Source: Zygosaccharomyces rouxii
Taxonomy: Eukaryota > Ascomycota > Saccharomycetes > Saccharomycetales > Saccharomycetaceae
NCBI RefSeq assembly: GCF_000026365.1
Contig: NC_012996.1
Location: 1,116,001 to 1,180,000 of the forward strand
Length of the DNA stretch: 64,000 nucleotides
Direction: 5' to 3'
Below, piece after piece: positions 48,967-59,118 of this stretch. The first letter of the stretch is position 1. Every line of letters starts with the position of its first letter. A program made the position numbers and the translations under genes. Under the pieces are notes generated by a model, which saw only the letters and a program-made list of their open reading frames with translations, did not search any database and was not told the origin of the DNA.

Positions 48967-50091
48967 ATGATGGATGCCTTGATCAATTCACGTTACAAGA
49001 AACAGACAAAAATTATTGAAGCGGTCTGGCCTAGATCTCACAGGGACGCTGTGCTCGTTAACGGTAAGGACAAGCTACAGTTGGTTTATGATGTTTATAC
49101 GTGTGTGAATTCAAGGAAAAATGGTAGTGGTATTTTTGTCAATTTGCTGTTTATCCATGCTAGTGGTATGAGTAGATCGGTCTGGGATTATCATGTGGCT
49201 CATTTATTTGATTACGAATTCGATTGGAACGTTAACAAAATTGTAACTTTAGATCAAGCCAGTCAGGGGGACTCTGGGGTCCTTAACGCAGATCTCTTGG
49301 GGGTTCAGCAGGACTGGGTAGACGGGGCAAGAGATGCATGTAAGGTGGCTCAAAATGAATTTAGCATGGATTCATCTGCTTTAAATATTGTAATTGGTCA
49401 TTCAGCAGGTGGTTTCCAAGCGTTGTCCTCGGGTGTACTTTTACCCAATTTGTTTCAATTTATCATTATTGTCGAGCCAGTAGTGTACATGAATTATGTG
49501 ACCCTTTCCCCTGGATTTTATCAAGCGTTGTTGGACAAGATGCAGGACGTTTTCCCCAATGACGAGGCATATCAACATTATATGGATAGAAGGAGCATGT
49601 ACACTACGGTTCATCCAAGTATACTTAACAGGGTTAAAGACTTTGAAAAAATTGTTATTCCAAATGGTAACATACGTACCAAGATTTCCCGTCGTCAACA
49701 TATAATCTGTTACATGTCGTTACATTCTGGTGCTAGTTGGTTAATAAATTCACTATCGTCGATTAAAGTTCCAGTGATCGGTATATTTGGTGGTGTTTCC
49801 AAATGGGCACCACGAAAGAATAGACAAATCTTGAGGGAGAAAATCCCTGATTATTTGGAAGAAATGATCCCAGGTGGTGACCATTTATTGAATTTGGAAC
49901 AACCCGATAAATTTTTAGGTAAATTGGTGGATCACATCTCAGGATTTGTCTCTAATGAGGGTGGGCAATATTTAAAATCGATAGCTAATGATAACTTGTC
50001 AATTGATCAGAGACGTAAGAAATTTGAAATTGATTTCGAAAACTACAAAAAAACAAGAGTGAAGGTCAACCCCCCTCCTTCTAAATTATAA
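48967..50091 (+). CDS. LPX1: Peroxisomal alpha/beta-hydrolase lipase Lpx1
   Basis: Lpx1 is a matrix lipase of peroxisomes, imported by Pex5. The 374-residue product (S. cerevisiae 387) is an alpha/beta hydrolase with the nucleophile elbow GHSAG at 144-148 (serine 146). An oxyanion HASG lies at 64-67, and a late histidine in GGDHLL near 307-312. The C-terminus is a canonical PTS1, SKL, stronger than the QKL of the S. cerevisiae protein. Two ATG codons stand in tandem at 48967 and 48970, and either could be used. It lies next to WHI5 in the same orientation, as YOR084W does. Confidence 0.93.
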   Translation: MMDALINSRYKKQTKIIEAVWPRSHRDAVLVNGKDKLQLVYDVYTCVNSRKNGSGIFVNLLFIHASGMSRSVWDYHVAHLFDYEFDWNVNKIVTLDQASQGDSGVLNADLLGVQQDWVDGARDACKVAQNEFSMDSSALNIVIGHSAGGFQALSSGVLLPNLFQFIIIVEPVVYMNYVTLSPGFYQALLDKMQDVFPNDEAYQHYMDRRSMYTTVHPSILNRVKDFEKIVIPNGNIRTKISRRQHIICYMSLHSGASWLINSLSSIKVPVIGIFGGVSKWAPRKNRQILREKIPDYLEEMIPGGDHLLNLEQPDKFLGKLVDHISGFVSNEGGQYLKSIANDNLSIDQRRKKFEIDFENYKKTRVKVNPPPSKL

Positions 50092-50286
50092 ACTCCTGAA
50101 CAACAACAAAAAAAATTGTGTAGTTATTTGAAGAAGTCTGATATAAATTTGTAAATTTGTACTAAAGATTTGTCTTTTTTCCTTATTCTTTTTTCTTTTT
50201 TTTACATCATTTATCTCTTATTATCGTTATTGTTATTATTATAATGTATTAACACTAAGTAAATTACAAAGGAGGAAATTTGGTTA

Positions 50287-52134
50287 TCAATCTTCAAATT
50301 TATAAGATCCGCTGGACAGAGTAATACTACCCCCTCTGTAAGAACCTTTCTTTAGTTTGTTTTTGTTCTTCGTAAAATCTTTACCTCTTACTCTACTGAG
50401 TTTCTCATTTGCTTGTTCACCCCAAGTACCAGCGGCACCTCTATATGTATTATCAGTTAGTTCCCAAGCTTCAAAATTTACTTTTTCTCTTTCTATCCTT
50501 GAAAAATGTTTCCTCTGACCTGGTTTTACTTCATCTTTACCTGCAGGAATGAACGCTTTATTATTACCATTACTGTTGTCGTTAGATTCTGGAGTCTCTG
50601 TTCTAGAGGAATCTGATTCGTCATTTGATGATGACTCCGTTTTGTGTTTCTTGTTGTTTTGACTACTCTCATCTTCTGATTTCCTCTTGTTATTCTTTTT
50701 TGATGAATCTTCTGATGTAGAGTTGTCCTTGGATTGGTCCTTGGAATCGTCTGAGCTGGAGTCGCTATCTGAGCCTGAACTGGAGTCGCTATCTGAGCCT
50801 GAACTGGAGTCGCTATCTGAGTCTGAGCTAGAGTCGCTGTCTGAGTCTGAGCTAGAGTCGCTTTCTGAGTCTGAGCTGGAATCGCTGTCTGAGTCTGAGC
50901 TAGAGTCGCTGTCTGAGTCTGAGCTGCTGGAGTCTGAATCTGAGCTACTAGAATCTGAGTCGCTGGAATCCGAGTCACTAGAAACTGAGCTACTAGAGCT
51001 AGAACTATCACTATCACTATCACTGGATCCTGAGTCTGAATTGGATTTTTTTTCCTTCGAATCAGATTTCTTTTCTTCTTCATTATCGCTAGATTCACTT
51101 GAGTCTGAGTCGCTGGATTCACTGTCGCTAGACTCCTCAGAACTGGAGTCACTGGAACTGGAGTCACTGGAACTAGATCCAGCCTTCTTTTCCTTAGGAT
51201 CGGTTTTCTTCTCCTCTTCATTGTCGCTGGATTCATCAGAGCTGGATTCATCAGAGCTGGATTCATCAGAGCTGGATTCAGAACTGGAGTCAGAGCTGGA
51301 GTCACTGGAACTAGATTCACTGGAGCTAGATTCGGTCTTCTTTTCCTTAGACTCAGTTTTCTTCTCATCTTCATCGTCACTGGATTCATCAGAACTAGAT
51401 TCATCAGAACTAGATTCAGAGCTGGATTCAGAGCTGGATTCACTGGAACTAGATTCGGCCTTCTTTTCCTTAGACTTGGTTTTCTTCTCCTCCTCATTGT
51501 CGCTGGATTCATCAGAACTGGAGTCGTCAGAACTGGAGTCAGAGCTGGAGTCACTGGAACTAGATTCACTGGAACTAGATTCGGTCTTCTTTTCCTTAGA
51601 CTCGGTTTTCTTCTCCTCTTCATTGTCACTGGATTCATCAGAACTAGACTCATCAGAACTGGATTCATCAGAACTGGATTCAGAGCTGGATTCACTGGAA
51701 CTAGATTCGGCCTTCTTTTCCTTAGACTCGGTCTTCTTTTCTTCTTCATTATCGCTGGACTCGCTCGAGTCTGATCCGCTGTCACTGTCACTGTCACTGG
51801 AATCGCTGCTACTGGACTCATCGGAGCTGGAGTCGCTAGAACTGGAGCTGGAGCTGGAGCTGGAGCTGGAGCTGGAATCTTCAGATTCAGAATCACTGCT
51901 GCCAGAGCTTGAACTTTCACTAGAGTCATCGGACTCAGAGCTACTGTCAGTACTCAACTCCTCCTTGGCTCCGGACTTCTTACCAGCCTTACCTTTGGAA
52001 CCTGATTCAGACTCCGAACTAGAAGAAGATGTGGATAATTCATCCTCTTGCTTCTTCTTCGAGCTTGCTTTCGTAGAAAGCTTGGGGGGTCTTTGATCCT
52101 TAATACCAGTGGTAGATTTTCTCTTGATACCCAT
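50287..52134 (-). CDS. SRP40: Nucleolar serine-rich chaperone Srp40 (Nopp140 family)
   Basis: Srp40 is the yeast relative of vertebrate Nopp140, a nucleolar, heavily CK2-phosphorylated protein that assists snoRNP and RNA polymerase I functions. The 615-residue product (S. cerevisiae 406) opens with a basic segment. Serine/acidic blocks then alternate with short basic modules. Six near-identical modules of the form EEEKKTESKEKK begin near 131, 173, 214, 256, 306 and 352, about 41-50 residues apart. A long SD/SSSD repeat follows to about 480. The conserved SRP40 C-terminal domain covers about 540-615 (PGQRKHFSRIEREKV, FEAWELTDNTYRG, GKDFTKNKNKLKKGSYRGG). The low-complexity DNA leaves long open frames on both strands, which I treat as shadows. 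Synteny fits YKR092C. Confidence 0.92.
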   Translation of the reverse strand: MGIKRKSTTGIKDQRPPKLSTKASSKKKQEDELSTSSSSSESESGSKGKAGKKSGAKEELSTDSSSESDDSSESSSSGSSDSESEDSSSSSSSSSSSSSSDSSSDESSSSDSSDSDSDSGSDSSESSDNEEEKKTESKEKKAESSSSESSSESSSDESSSDESSSDESSDNEEEKKTESKEKKTESSSSESSSSDSSSDSSSDDSSSDESSDNEEEKKTKSKEKKAESSSSESSSESSSESSSDESSSDESSDDEDEKKTESKEKKTESSSSESSSSDSSSDSSSESSSDESSSDESSSDESSDNEEEKKTDPKEKKAGSSSSDSSSSDSSSEESSDSESSDSDSSESSDNEEEKKSDSKEKKSNSDSGSSDSDSDSSSSSSSVSSDSDSSDSDSSSSDSDSSSSDSDSDSSSDSDSDSSSDSESDSSSDSDSDSSSDSDSDSSSGSDSDSSSGSDSDSSSDDSKDQSKDNSTSEDSSKKNNKRKSEDESSQNNKKHKTESSSNDESDSSRTETPESNDNSNGNNKAFIPAGKDEVKPGQRKHFSRIEREKVNFEAWELTDNTYRGAAGTWGEQANEKLSRVRGKDFTKNKNKLKKGSYRGGSITLSSGSYKFED

Positions 52135-52245
52135 ATCTGCAGCGGATAAGTTCGATTACAATCTTGAAACTTGAACCTTGGATTTGATTAAAATAAAAAT
52201 CAAAAGGTAAATAAGCTTAAATCTCAGTAGAATTCGAGTTAAAAT

Positions 52246-52312
52246 GCGATGAGCTCAATACTTTTCCAAATATATGGATGCAAAATTTTTCATGTTCTTT
52301 CCAAGCTCATCG
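52246..52312. promoter_or_regulatory. Two PAC cores and an RRPE, SRP40 promoter
   Basis: GCGATGAGCT at 52246-52255 and its reverse AGCTCATCG at 52304-52312 are PAC cores. AAAATTTTTCA at 52282-52292 is a perfect reverse RRPE (TGAAAAATTTT). They lie about 110-180 bp upstream of the SRP40 ATG. This is the standard ribosome-biogenesis promoter and agrees with a nucleolar product. Confidence 0.7.
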
Positions 52313-52787
52313 AAAAAGATGAAAAGAAAAAAAAAAATGTCAGCGTGGGAGAAACATAAAAAGTTTTAATAGTAGCAACAACTAAAACTCTTGAGATTTT
52401 AAAACTCGTATATTTAATTTTCTCGAATTTTTTAGATGTTTAATGGACTTCTCTGACTTGTAAAAGGTGCATTGGGGGATAAATTGATATTTTATCTTAG
52501 GTTCAGTTGAATTTTGGATAAAAATTATGTAGGTTGTATCAATGCATCAATTCCTAAGGGCGAATTTATGTAATATATTGGAGGCGACAAGCGAATTTTA
52601 TCCCATGTAATTTGGAGCCTCTTCGTATTCGCATGAGCCGTAGATATGAATTGTAGCAATACATAAATATTGTGAAGCTCTCCAGAAATGTGACTATCAG
52701 CTTGCTCAGAAATATCAAATGTTATCTATATTGTACAGACCGTCACAATTTTCCTTTTCCCAGCGGCATACTCATTATCCGCTTACA

Positions 52788-52840
52788 GGAATCGAACCCA
52801 AACTCAAGAATACTATTCTTAATATGAGCAATTACTGAAC
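52788..52840 (-). pseudogene. tRNA-like 3' remnant with a perfect B box
   Basis: On the minus strand GGTTCGATTCC (52798-52788) matches the polymerase III B box at every position and sits in a T-arm-like context, TTGGG-loop-CCTGT. Just upstream is a short palindrome, AAGAATA-G-TATTCTT, where an anticodon arm could have been. I cannot trace an acceptor stem or an A box. It may be a decayed tRNA, an extra-TFIIIC-type site, or chance. It sits at the border between two synteny blocks. Confidence 0.35.
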
Positions 52841-53296
52841 AGTGGCACATTGGCCGAAATTAAAAGGTACGATTCCATTAGAAGGAACTACACTCGATCT
52901 TCTCCTGACTTAGCTTCCTTCATAGGCGCTGCTTTTCGATTTTATTCACGTGATGTGCACCAGAACTCATTAGATTTGTAATCGGAAATAGAAAGATGAT
53001 ACATAATTATACTCTACAAACTGCTAGAGCTTTGTAGAAATTTTATGCTCACTCGATATGAATTCTTGGACCGCTGATTTTCAATTAAGATATGTTAACT
53101 ATAATTTATACTTCAAAATGTGCTTTTGTACGAACATCAACTCCGAATCGGCTTAACAAGGCCTGACATATTCGAACCACTCACTATACTTTAACCATCA
53201 CTTCAAAGAAAGAGATCAACCGGCTCAGTCTTCTTCGACAGGGATAACGGTTAGTAGATTTTCCAAGTGCTAGTTGATTCAAGTACTTCGACTGTC

Positions 53297-55870
53297 ATGA
53301 CTGATGTAGAGGGATATCATACGAGAAGTAAAGGAAGAGTATTCCCTGATGTGAATAAGGGATTTTTCTCTGATGAGGATTCAGCTGCTACTGATGATGG
53401 TGCTGATAACTACGATGATAACGCCTTTATAGATGGTGATGATGAGTATGGATATAGTGAGAATTCTCAAAAGCCACAGCCACCACCTAGTCCAAAGAAA
53501 CCGAAGAAACCTTCATCAGCAACAAAGAAGAGTAAGAATGACGTTAGTAGTAACGATACGGTTAATCAACTGGCTGCAAAAGATCAAAATTTTTTGAGTG
53601 AAAGCAATAGTGATATTCCAGCAGATTTTGTTCCTGATGTGGTTTCTGGCATGTTCAGGTCTCACGATTTCAGTTATTTGAAACTGAAACCGGATCATGC
53701 ATCTCGACCATTATGGATTTCACCAAGTGATGGTAGGGTCATCTTAGAGAGTTTTTCACCATTGGCAGAACAAGCGCAAGATTTTTTGGTTACCATTGCA
53801 GAACCTGTAAGTAGACCATCACACATGCATGAATACAAGATCACTGCTTACTCGTTGTATGCAGCTGTTTCTGTCGGTTTGGAAACAGATGATATCATAT
53901 CCGTGTTGGACAGATTGTCTAAAGTGCCATTAGCAACCTCCATTAGGAATTTCATTAAAACTGCCACAATCTCTTATGGTAAAGTGAAGTTGGTTATCAA
54001 ACATAATAGGTATTTTGTTGAAACTACACAGGCAGATATTCTACAAATGCTTTTGAAAGATTCTATCATTGGTCCTCTACGTATTGATACCGAACAGCAG
54101 CAACAGCAGCAACAACTACAGCAGCAGCAGTTGCAGCAGCAGCAGCAGCAATCAGGTTTTAGGCCTATTGGGGGCGGCCTGCCACAGAATCCAAATAACG
54201 TTGAGGCAGTCTTCAACTCAGTTGTTGGTGGTGAAAATGAAATGGAAGAGGATGATGATATTGATCAAGTGCATTCATTTGAAATTGCCAACGACTCAGT
54301 GGAACTGGTCAAGAGGAGATGTCAGGAGATTGATTATCCAGTTTTGGAAGAATACGATTTCAGAAATGATCATCGTAACCCCGATTTGGACATGGATTTG
54401 AAACCCTCCACTCAGATTAGACCTTACCAGGAAAAATCATTAAGTAAAATGTTTGGTAATGGTCGTGCAAGAAGTGGTATTATTGTGCTGCCATGTGGTG
54501 CAGGTAAGACTTTAGTGGGTATCACTGCCGCTTGTACCATTAAAAAGTCTGCAGTGGTGCTTTGTACGTCTTCAGTGTCTGTCATGCAATGGAGACAACA
54601 ATTTTTGCAATGGAGTACACTGCAGCCCGAAAATGTGGCTGTCTTTACATCCGATAACAAAGAAATGTTCCACACGGAAGCGGGTTTAGTTGTGTCTACT
54701 TATTCGATGGTTGCCAACACGAGGAACAGGTCGCATGATTCTCAGAAAGTGATGGATTTCTTGACTGGTAGAGAATGGGGTTTTATCATTCTGGATGAGG
54801 TGCATGTGGTTCCAGCAGCCATGTTCCGTAGAGTGGTTACAACCATTGCCGCCCATGCAAAATTAGGTTTAACTGCAACATTAGTTAGAGAGGACGATAA
54901 GATTAGCGATTTGAACTTTTTGATTGGACCAAAACTTTACGAAGCCAACTGGATGGAGCTTTCTCAAAAGGGTCATATTGCGAACGTTCAGTGTGCTGAA
55001 GTCTGGTGTCCAATGACTGCAGAATTTTACCAAGAATATCTGAGAGAAAATGCGAGAAAGAGAATGCTTTTGTACATCATGAACCCTACGAAATTCCAAG
55101 CGGCACAATTTTTGATACAGTATCATGAAAAAAGAGGTGACAAAATTATTGTCTTTTCTGATAACGTTTATGCTCTTCAGGAATATGCATTAAAATTGGG
55201 TAAACCATTCATTTTTGGTTCAACTCCTCAACAGGAACGTATGAACATTTTACAAAATTTCCAATTCAATGATCAGATCAATACTATTTTCTTATCCAAG
55301 GTCGGTGATACTTCTATCGATTTACCTGAGGCAACTTGTCTAATCCAAATCTCTTCCCATTACGGTTCACGTCGTCAAGAAGCCCAGAGATTGGGTAGAA
55401 TTCTGAGAGCTAAGAGACGTAATGATGAAGGTTTTAACGCATTTTTCTACTCTTTAGTCTCTAAGGATACGCAGGAAATGTATTATTCTACCAAGAGACA
55501 GGCTTTCTTGGTCGATCAAGGTTACGCCTTTAAAGTCATTACTCATTTGCATGGTATGGAGAATCTACCGAATTTAACATATGCATCTGCTAGAGAACGT
55601 AGAGAGTTGTTGCAGGAAGTTTTGTTGAAGAATGAAGAAGCAGCTGGTATAGAAATTGGTGATGATGCTGATAACACTATTGGGCGTGGTGGAAACGCTC
55701 ATAAGAAGGCTAAGATGAAGGCTAAAGCGGTTAGAGGTGAAGGTTCCTTGGCAGGTCTTGCAGGTGGTGAAGATATGGCATACATGGAGTACAGTACAAA
55801 CAAGAACAAGGATCTCAAGGAACATCATCCATTGATTCGTAAGATGTACTATAAGAACTTGAAAAAATGA
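53297..55870 (+). CDS. SSL2: TFIIH DNA translocase Ssl2 (XPB)
   Basis: Ssl2 (Rad25, XPB) is the 3'-5' translocase of TFIIH, needed for promoter opening by RNA polymerase II and for nucleotide excision repair. I start at ATG 53297 ([13 protein letters not shown]), where the S. cerevisiae protein begins. An ATG ten codons upstream is in frame but adds a non-conserved leader. The 857-residue product (S. cerevisiae 843) has the acidic N-terminus and the damage-recognition domain at about 110-260. A glutamine-rich insert (about 266-290) comes next. Helicase motif I, PCGAGKT, is near 400, the DEVH box near 500, and motif [16 protein letters not shown], near 695. The C-terminal region is nearly identical to that of S. 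cerevisiae. It is convergent with NDC80, as YIL143C is with YIL144W. Confidence 0.96.
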   Translation: MTDVEGYHTRSKGRVFPDVNKGFFSDEDSAATDDGADNYDDNAFIDGDDEYGYSENSQKPQPPPSPKKPKKPSSATKKSKNDVSSNDTVNQLAAKDQNFLSESNSDIPADFVPDVVSGMFRSHDFSYLKLKPDHASRPLWISPSDGRVILESFSPLAEQAQDFLVTIAEPVSRPSHMHEYKITAYSLYAAVSVGLETDDIISVLDRLSKVPLATSIRNFIKTATISYGKVKLVIKHNRYFVETTQADILQMLLKDSIIGPLRIDTEQQQQQQQLQQQQLQQQQQQSGFRPIGGGLPQNPNNVEAVFNSVVGGENEMEEDDDIDQVHSFEIANDSVELVKRRCQEIDYPVLEEYDFRNDHRNPDLDMDLKPSTQIRPYQEKSLSKMFGNGRARSGIIVLPCGAGKTLVGITAACTIKKSAVVLCTSSVSVMQWRQQFLQWSTLQPENVAVFTSDNKEMFHTEAGLVVSTYSMVANTRNRSHDSQKVMDFLTGREWGFIILDEVHVVPAAMFRRVVTTIAAHAKLGLTATLVREDDKISDLNFLIGPKLYEANWMELSQKGHIANVQCAEVWCPMTAEFYQEYLRENARKRMLLYIMNPTKFQAAQFLIQYHEKRGDKIIVFSDNVYALQEYALKLGKPFIFGSTPQQERMNILQNFQFNDQINTIFLSKVGDTSIDLPEATCLIQISSHYGSRRQEAQRLGRILRAKRRNDEGFNAFFYSLVSKDTQEMYYSTKRQAFLVDQGYAFKVITHLHGMENLPNLTYASARERRELLQEVLLKNEEAAGIEIGDDADNTIGRGGNAHKKAKMKAKAVRGEGSLAGLAGGEDMAYMEYSTNKNKDLKEHHPLIRKMYYKNLKK

Positions 55871-55933
55871 TGGGTGAGATTCTGTATTTCTACCACCTAT
55901 CTATCATTGGAGGGTTAGTTTTATCTAAAGGTT

Positions 55934-55955
55934 GTTTGTTTGTTTGTTTGTTTTT
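55934..55955. repeat. (TTTG)n microsatellite
   Basis: About five TTTG units run into a T tract in the 3' gap between SSL2 and NDC80. This is a simple repeat without further meaning that I can see. Confidence 0.6.
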
Positions 55956-56047
55956 TATAATACACATTTTTACTAAGGTTTAAATCGATTCCCATCATAT
56001 AAATCTAATCATTATTATTACTAAAAGTCGTTATCTAATCTTGAAAA

Positions 56048-58063
56048 TTAATCCGCATCTAAAGTAGCGGCCTCTTGGTTTATACGGTTTTCCGTTTGTT
56101 CAATTAACCCCTGTATATTAATTTTGAAATTACTGGCAAATTCTATAATCTCAATTATTTGCCTATGCAGAGAGGCCCTTTGACGATTGATATCTAATTG
56201 TTGCTCCTCGAATTTCAATTTTGTAGCTTGAACGAGTTGTTGAGCAGTTGATATCTTTTCTTGTAACAACTTATTGGAATCGTTAATTTTTCTCTCCAAC
56301 TTTTCTAATTCAATTTTTTGTGAAAGTAAATGGCTTTCGTTTTCCTGTTTGCCTAACTTGTACTTTGATTTTACATCAGATAATTCTAACTCTAGGCGTT
56401 CAATGGCTCTGGTCTTTTCACTTATCTGATCCCTCAGATCACTTATTTCCATTTCCAAAGTGTTGTTATCGTTTTGAGCGCGTTCAATTTTTGATAGAAT
56501 CTTGTTGTTTATTTGTGACAAGTTAGCACCAACAGTTTCTGTTATGCTGTAGTTCGGGCCAAACAATTCAGCATAAGTGATGGCCACAGCATCAATCCAA
56601 TTTATATCTGCAGGTATCGTGACCCTAAGTTCAGCGTCATCAATGGTATCATTAGACTTGGTACGCGCGTTGATGAGACTATCAATGGCGTTGTTATACT
56701 GTTTTAAAGTCTCCATGAGCCTACGCCATACACCTTCGATTTCGAATTTATCAGCTTTAATTACACTCGTCAACTGGTCCTGCCTGTCCAAAGTGTAATC
56801 GAGCGTTTTTGCCAGCTCCTCCTTCTGTTTATTCTTCTCATCAATGTTATCCATGGAAATTCCTCTTTGTTCCAACCCATTTTGTAAGTCTTTAATTTCT
56901 AGTTCAAATTTGGAAATTTGCTCCTTCTTCGCAAGTGATTCTGATGCCATTTTCTCCAATTTACGTGGCCATTCTTGACTCTTGTGATTCATCCCATCGA
57001 CATAACTTTGGAATTTAACCAAATCACTCTTAAGCGCTTTACATTTTTCTCTTGCAATTTTCAGTTGTTTTCCTCTCTGTGCTACATCTTGGCACTGCAT
57101 ATAAATTTTGTCGTTTTGCAACTGTAATTGGTTGATATCGGTTTCAATGATACGAACGAATTTTTCGAATCCAATTTCTAACTGAATCATATAAGGATCG
57201 TAGTTATCCTCCAATCTAAGGAAACTTTTGTAAGAGTCCATCACATATTCGATAAAGAGTTTTTCGACCATTAATTCGTATTTTTCTTGCTTCTGATCTT
57301 GTTCATCTAAAGTGGTCAATGGTTGATTCAGAATCGTAACGTCTTGGGTATTTTGGTTGATCAGAGTTTGATCTAGCTCATTGAGACTTTTATCTAGTTT
57401 TGCATTAATCTTCACAAGCCAATAAAGCATACCCAAAAATTTGGGCCAACTGGATCCACCAACTGCGGAAATTTGTGATTTGTTTATAGTCTCCAAGTAC
57501 GGGTATTGTAAAGTTCTAAGAATCTGATAAACTTCATTCTCCACAGATCTAGTAAACTTATAACCAGGGTCTAGTCTCATGTATAACCATTTAAATATAA
57601 TCATGAATCCCTTCTGTGTCGGTTGTTTTAAAAATTTTAAGGATATGGGGTGGCCAGTCTCTACGTCAAACCTGTTGAATGTCAAATAATCGCAAATTTC
57701 CTGTTGAATTGCATTCTGGTAATTCCTGTCCCTTAAAGGTCTTGGATCTCTGTTAGATACGGAAGTTGTGGAAGTCATCGAAGTTCTTCCCGTATTATTT
57801 GCAGAAAAAGGTAACGAAGAATACCGTTGCGAGAGTCTAAAATTAGCTGCAGAATCGTCTCCCGTTACGGTAGATCGTGATCTTTTCTGAGGTGGTACAG
57901 GTGCATTTTTGGCAATACTTTTGTTAATCATATCGGTTAATCCCATATTTGTAGTGTTTCGCCTTTTACCTTGTGAAGGTTGGGGTATCTGGGACGTAAA
58001 TCTTTGAGGATTTAGACTATCCAGCACAGGCTTTCCAAAGCCGTTTCGAGGTCGGTGTTCCAT
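56048..58063 (-). CDS. NDC80: Outer kinetochore protein Ndc80
   Basis: Ndc80 (Hec1, Tid3) is the microtubule-binding subunit of the Ndc80 complex with Nuf2, Spc24 and Spc25. The 671-residue product (S. cerevisiae 691) has a Ser/Thr/Arg-rich N-terminal tail (1-100) with Ipl1-type sites, including the conserved GLTDMINKS. The calponin-homology domain covers about 108-225, with SNRDPRPLRDRNYQ before it and INKSQISAVGGSSWPKFLGM within it. Long coiled coil runs from about 290 to 640, with a break near 450-520. A short C-terminal segment follows for Spc24/Spc25 pairing. The ATG at 58063 fits the family N-terminus closely. Confidence 0.95.
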   Translation of the reverse strand: MEHRPRNGFGKPVLDSLNPQRFTSQIPQPSQGKRRNTTNMGLTDMINKSIAKNAPVPPQKRSRSTVTGDDSAANFRLSQRYSSLPFSANNTGRTSMTSTTSVSNRDPRPLRDRNYQNAIQQEICDYLTFNRFDVETGHPISLKFLKQPTQKGFMIIFKWLYMRLDPGYKFTRSVENEVYQILRTLQYPYLETINKSQISAVGGSSWPKFLGMLYWLVKINAKLDKSLNELDQTLINQNTQDVTILNQPLTTLDEQDQKQEKYELMVEKLFIEYVMDSYKSFLRLEDNYDPYMIQLEIGFEKFVRIIETDINQLQLQNDKIYMQCQDVAQRGKQLKIAREKCKALKSDLVKFQSYVDGMNHKSQEWPRKLEKMASESLAKKEQISKFELEIKDLQNGLEQRGISMDNIDEKNKQKEELAKTLDYTLDRQDQLTSVIKADKFEIEGVWRRLMETLKQYNNAIDSLINARTKSNDTIDDAELRVTIPADINWIDAVAITYAELFGPNYSITETVGANLSQINNKILSKIERAQNDNNTLEMEISDLRDQISEKTRAIERLELELSDVKSKYKLGKQENESHLLSQKIELEKLERKINDSNKLLQEKISTAQQLVQATKLKFEEQQLDINRQRASLHRQIIEIIEFASNFKINIQGLIEQTENRINQEAATLDAD

Positions 58064-58182
58064 GAGTCCAATTGTAGATATTTCTGTTATTCTTTAAAAC
58101 CTTGTCCTTCTTGAAGCGTTTATACCATTTGATCCTTTTACAAGTTGATTGCTTGATTGATTGATTACGTTTTGTGCGCGGC

Positions 58183-58213
58183 GCGATGAGCTTACAATAA
58201 TTTTGAAAATTTT
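58183..58213 (+). promoter_or_regulatory. PAC plus RRPE pair near NDC80
   Basis: GCGATGAGCT (PAC) at 58183-58192 is followed 11 bp later by TGAAAATTTT (RRPE) at 58204-58213. The only neighbouring protein gene is NDC80, 120-150 bp away, which is not a ribosome-biogenesis gene. The pair may be a relic of a lost neighbour or may act on NDC80. Confidence 0.5.
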
Positions 58214-58259
58214 CGTTAAATGTGATACACAAGGCACCAGTTTTGAGAAACTCCGAAGT

Positions 58260-58315
58260 ACCGAACGGGTTTCGAACCCAAGCTCTTTAGATTACGTTCG
58301 TATTAACCGCTGTTG
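58260..58315 (-). pseudogene. tRNA-like remnant (T arm and partial D arm)
   Basis: On the minus strand GGTTCGAAACC (58278-58268) matches 10 of 11 B-box positions and forms a T-arm-like hairpin, TTGGG-TTCGAAA-CCCGT. About 35 bases upstream an AGCGGTTAATACG segment resembles a D arm. No acceptor stem or acceptable anticodon arm could be drawn. A decayed tRNA is possible, and chance is not excluded. Confidence 0.3.
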
Positions 58316-59118
58316 TTTTGAAGTTGTGAAGGAGGTGTGGTTATTTTATTTTGGCTTTACTCTTTCAGATGCTGCGTCTTCTATAAATTTTTGAAAGATT
58401 TGATCCTCTCGACGCTGTAGCGCGTTCCCAATCGGGACATGCTGACATTCTGAGTCGGCGACACACTGTCATTTAATATCATTTATTCCAAAAAGCACAT
58501 ATGAAAGAATATTATAAGCCGTGTATCTTTGAGACTCTGCTTTGATCGATAAGACTTGTTATAGCTACTGGATGCTTATGATATTTTTGTTTGTAAATAA
58601 ATTTTTTATTTGTTTAGCTTCGTCAGGTTCGGCCAAACTGGTAAATCTCAAGTGCTGAAACAAAACAATAAATATTAGCAACTTGGTAAACCAAATGGAC
58701 TGTACTTGTTTCTTGCAGTTTCTAGGACAGTTTTGATATATGAATAGGTTGGCACCTGAATGACCGCTTTCAATCTGATCTGGTGGGTAAAAGTCAATCA
58801 AACATATGGTAGATATATACCCCGTACCACTTTCCAAAACAGACCCGCGTCATTGATGGAAGTACTATCCGAACTGCTAATAGAGATAAGGATAAGGACC
58901 ATTGCTTTGCAAAAGACGCACTAAGAGAATGTGTCTTGAAGCAGAAAAAGCAAGAACAACAAGAAAAGGAGAATGTAGAAAAGCTAACGAACTATCTGGT
59001 CCAAGATCTTGAACTTGTCCATTGTAGTCGCACATCGAGCTAGCCGCACCAATGTCACAACACAGCGCACTTCTAGCACATCCACTGGGACTAGAGGTTA
59101 CGAGTGTTGCGAGTAAGA

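Larger units (their letters stand above)
52135..53296. other. SRP40-SSL2 divergent region (block border)
   Basis: This 1.16-kb gap joins the YKR092-like end of block C to the YIL143/144-like block D. It contains PAC and RRPE boxes near SRP40 and a tRNA-like B box at 52788 (separate entries), and a CACGTG at 52947-52952. I see no open frame that I can support. Confidence 0.45.

Noticed and set aside
50526..52096. Two long open frames (467 codons on the minus strand in another phase, 469 codons on the plus strand) overlapping SRP40
   Set aside because: They arise from the Ser/Asp/Glu trinucleotide repeats of SRP40 and have monotonous composition. SRP40 has the conserved C-terminal domain, and the others have no domain.
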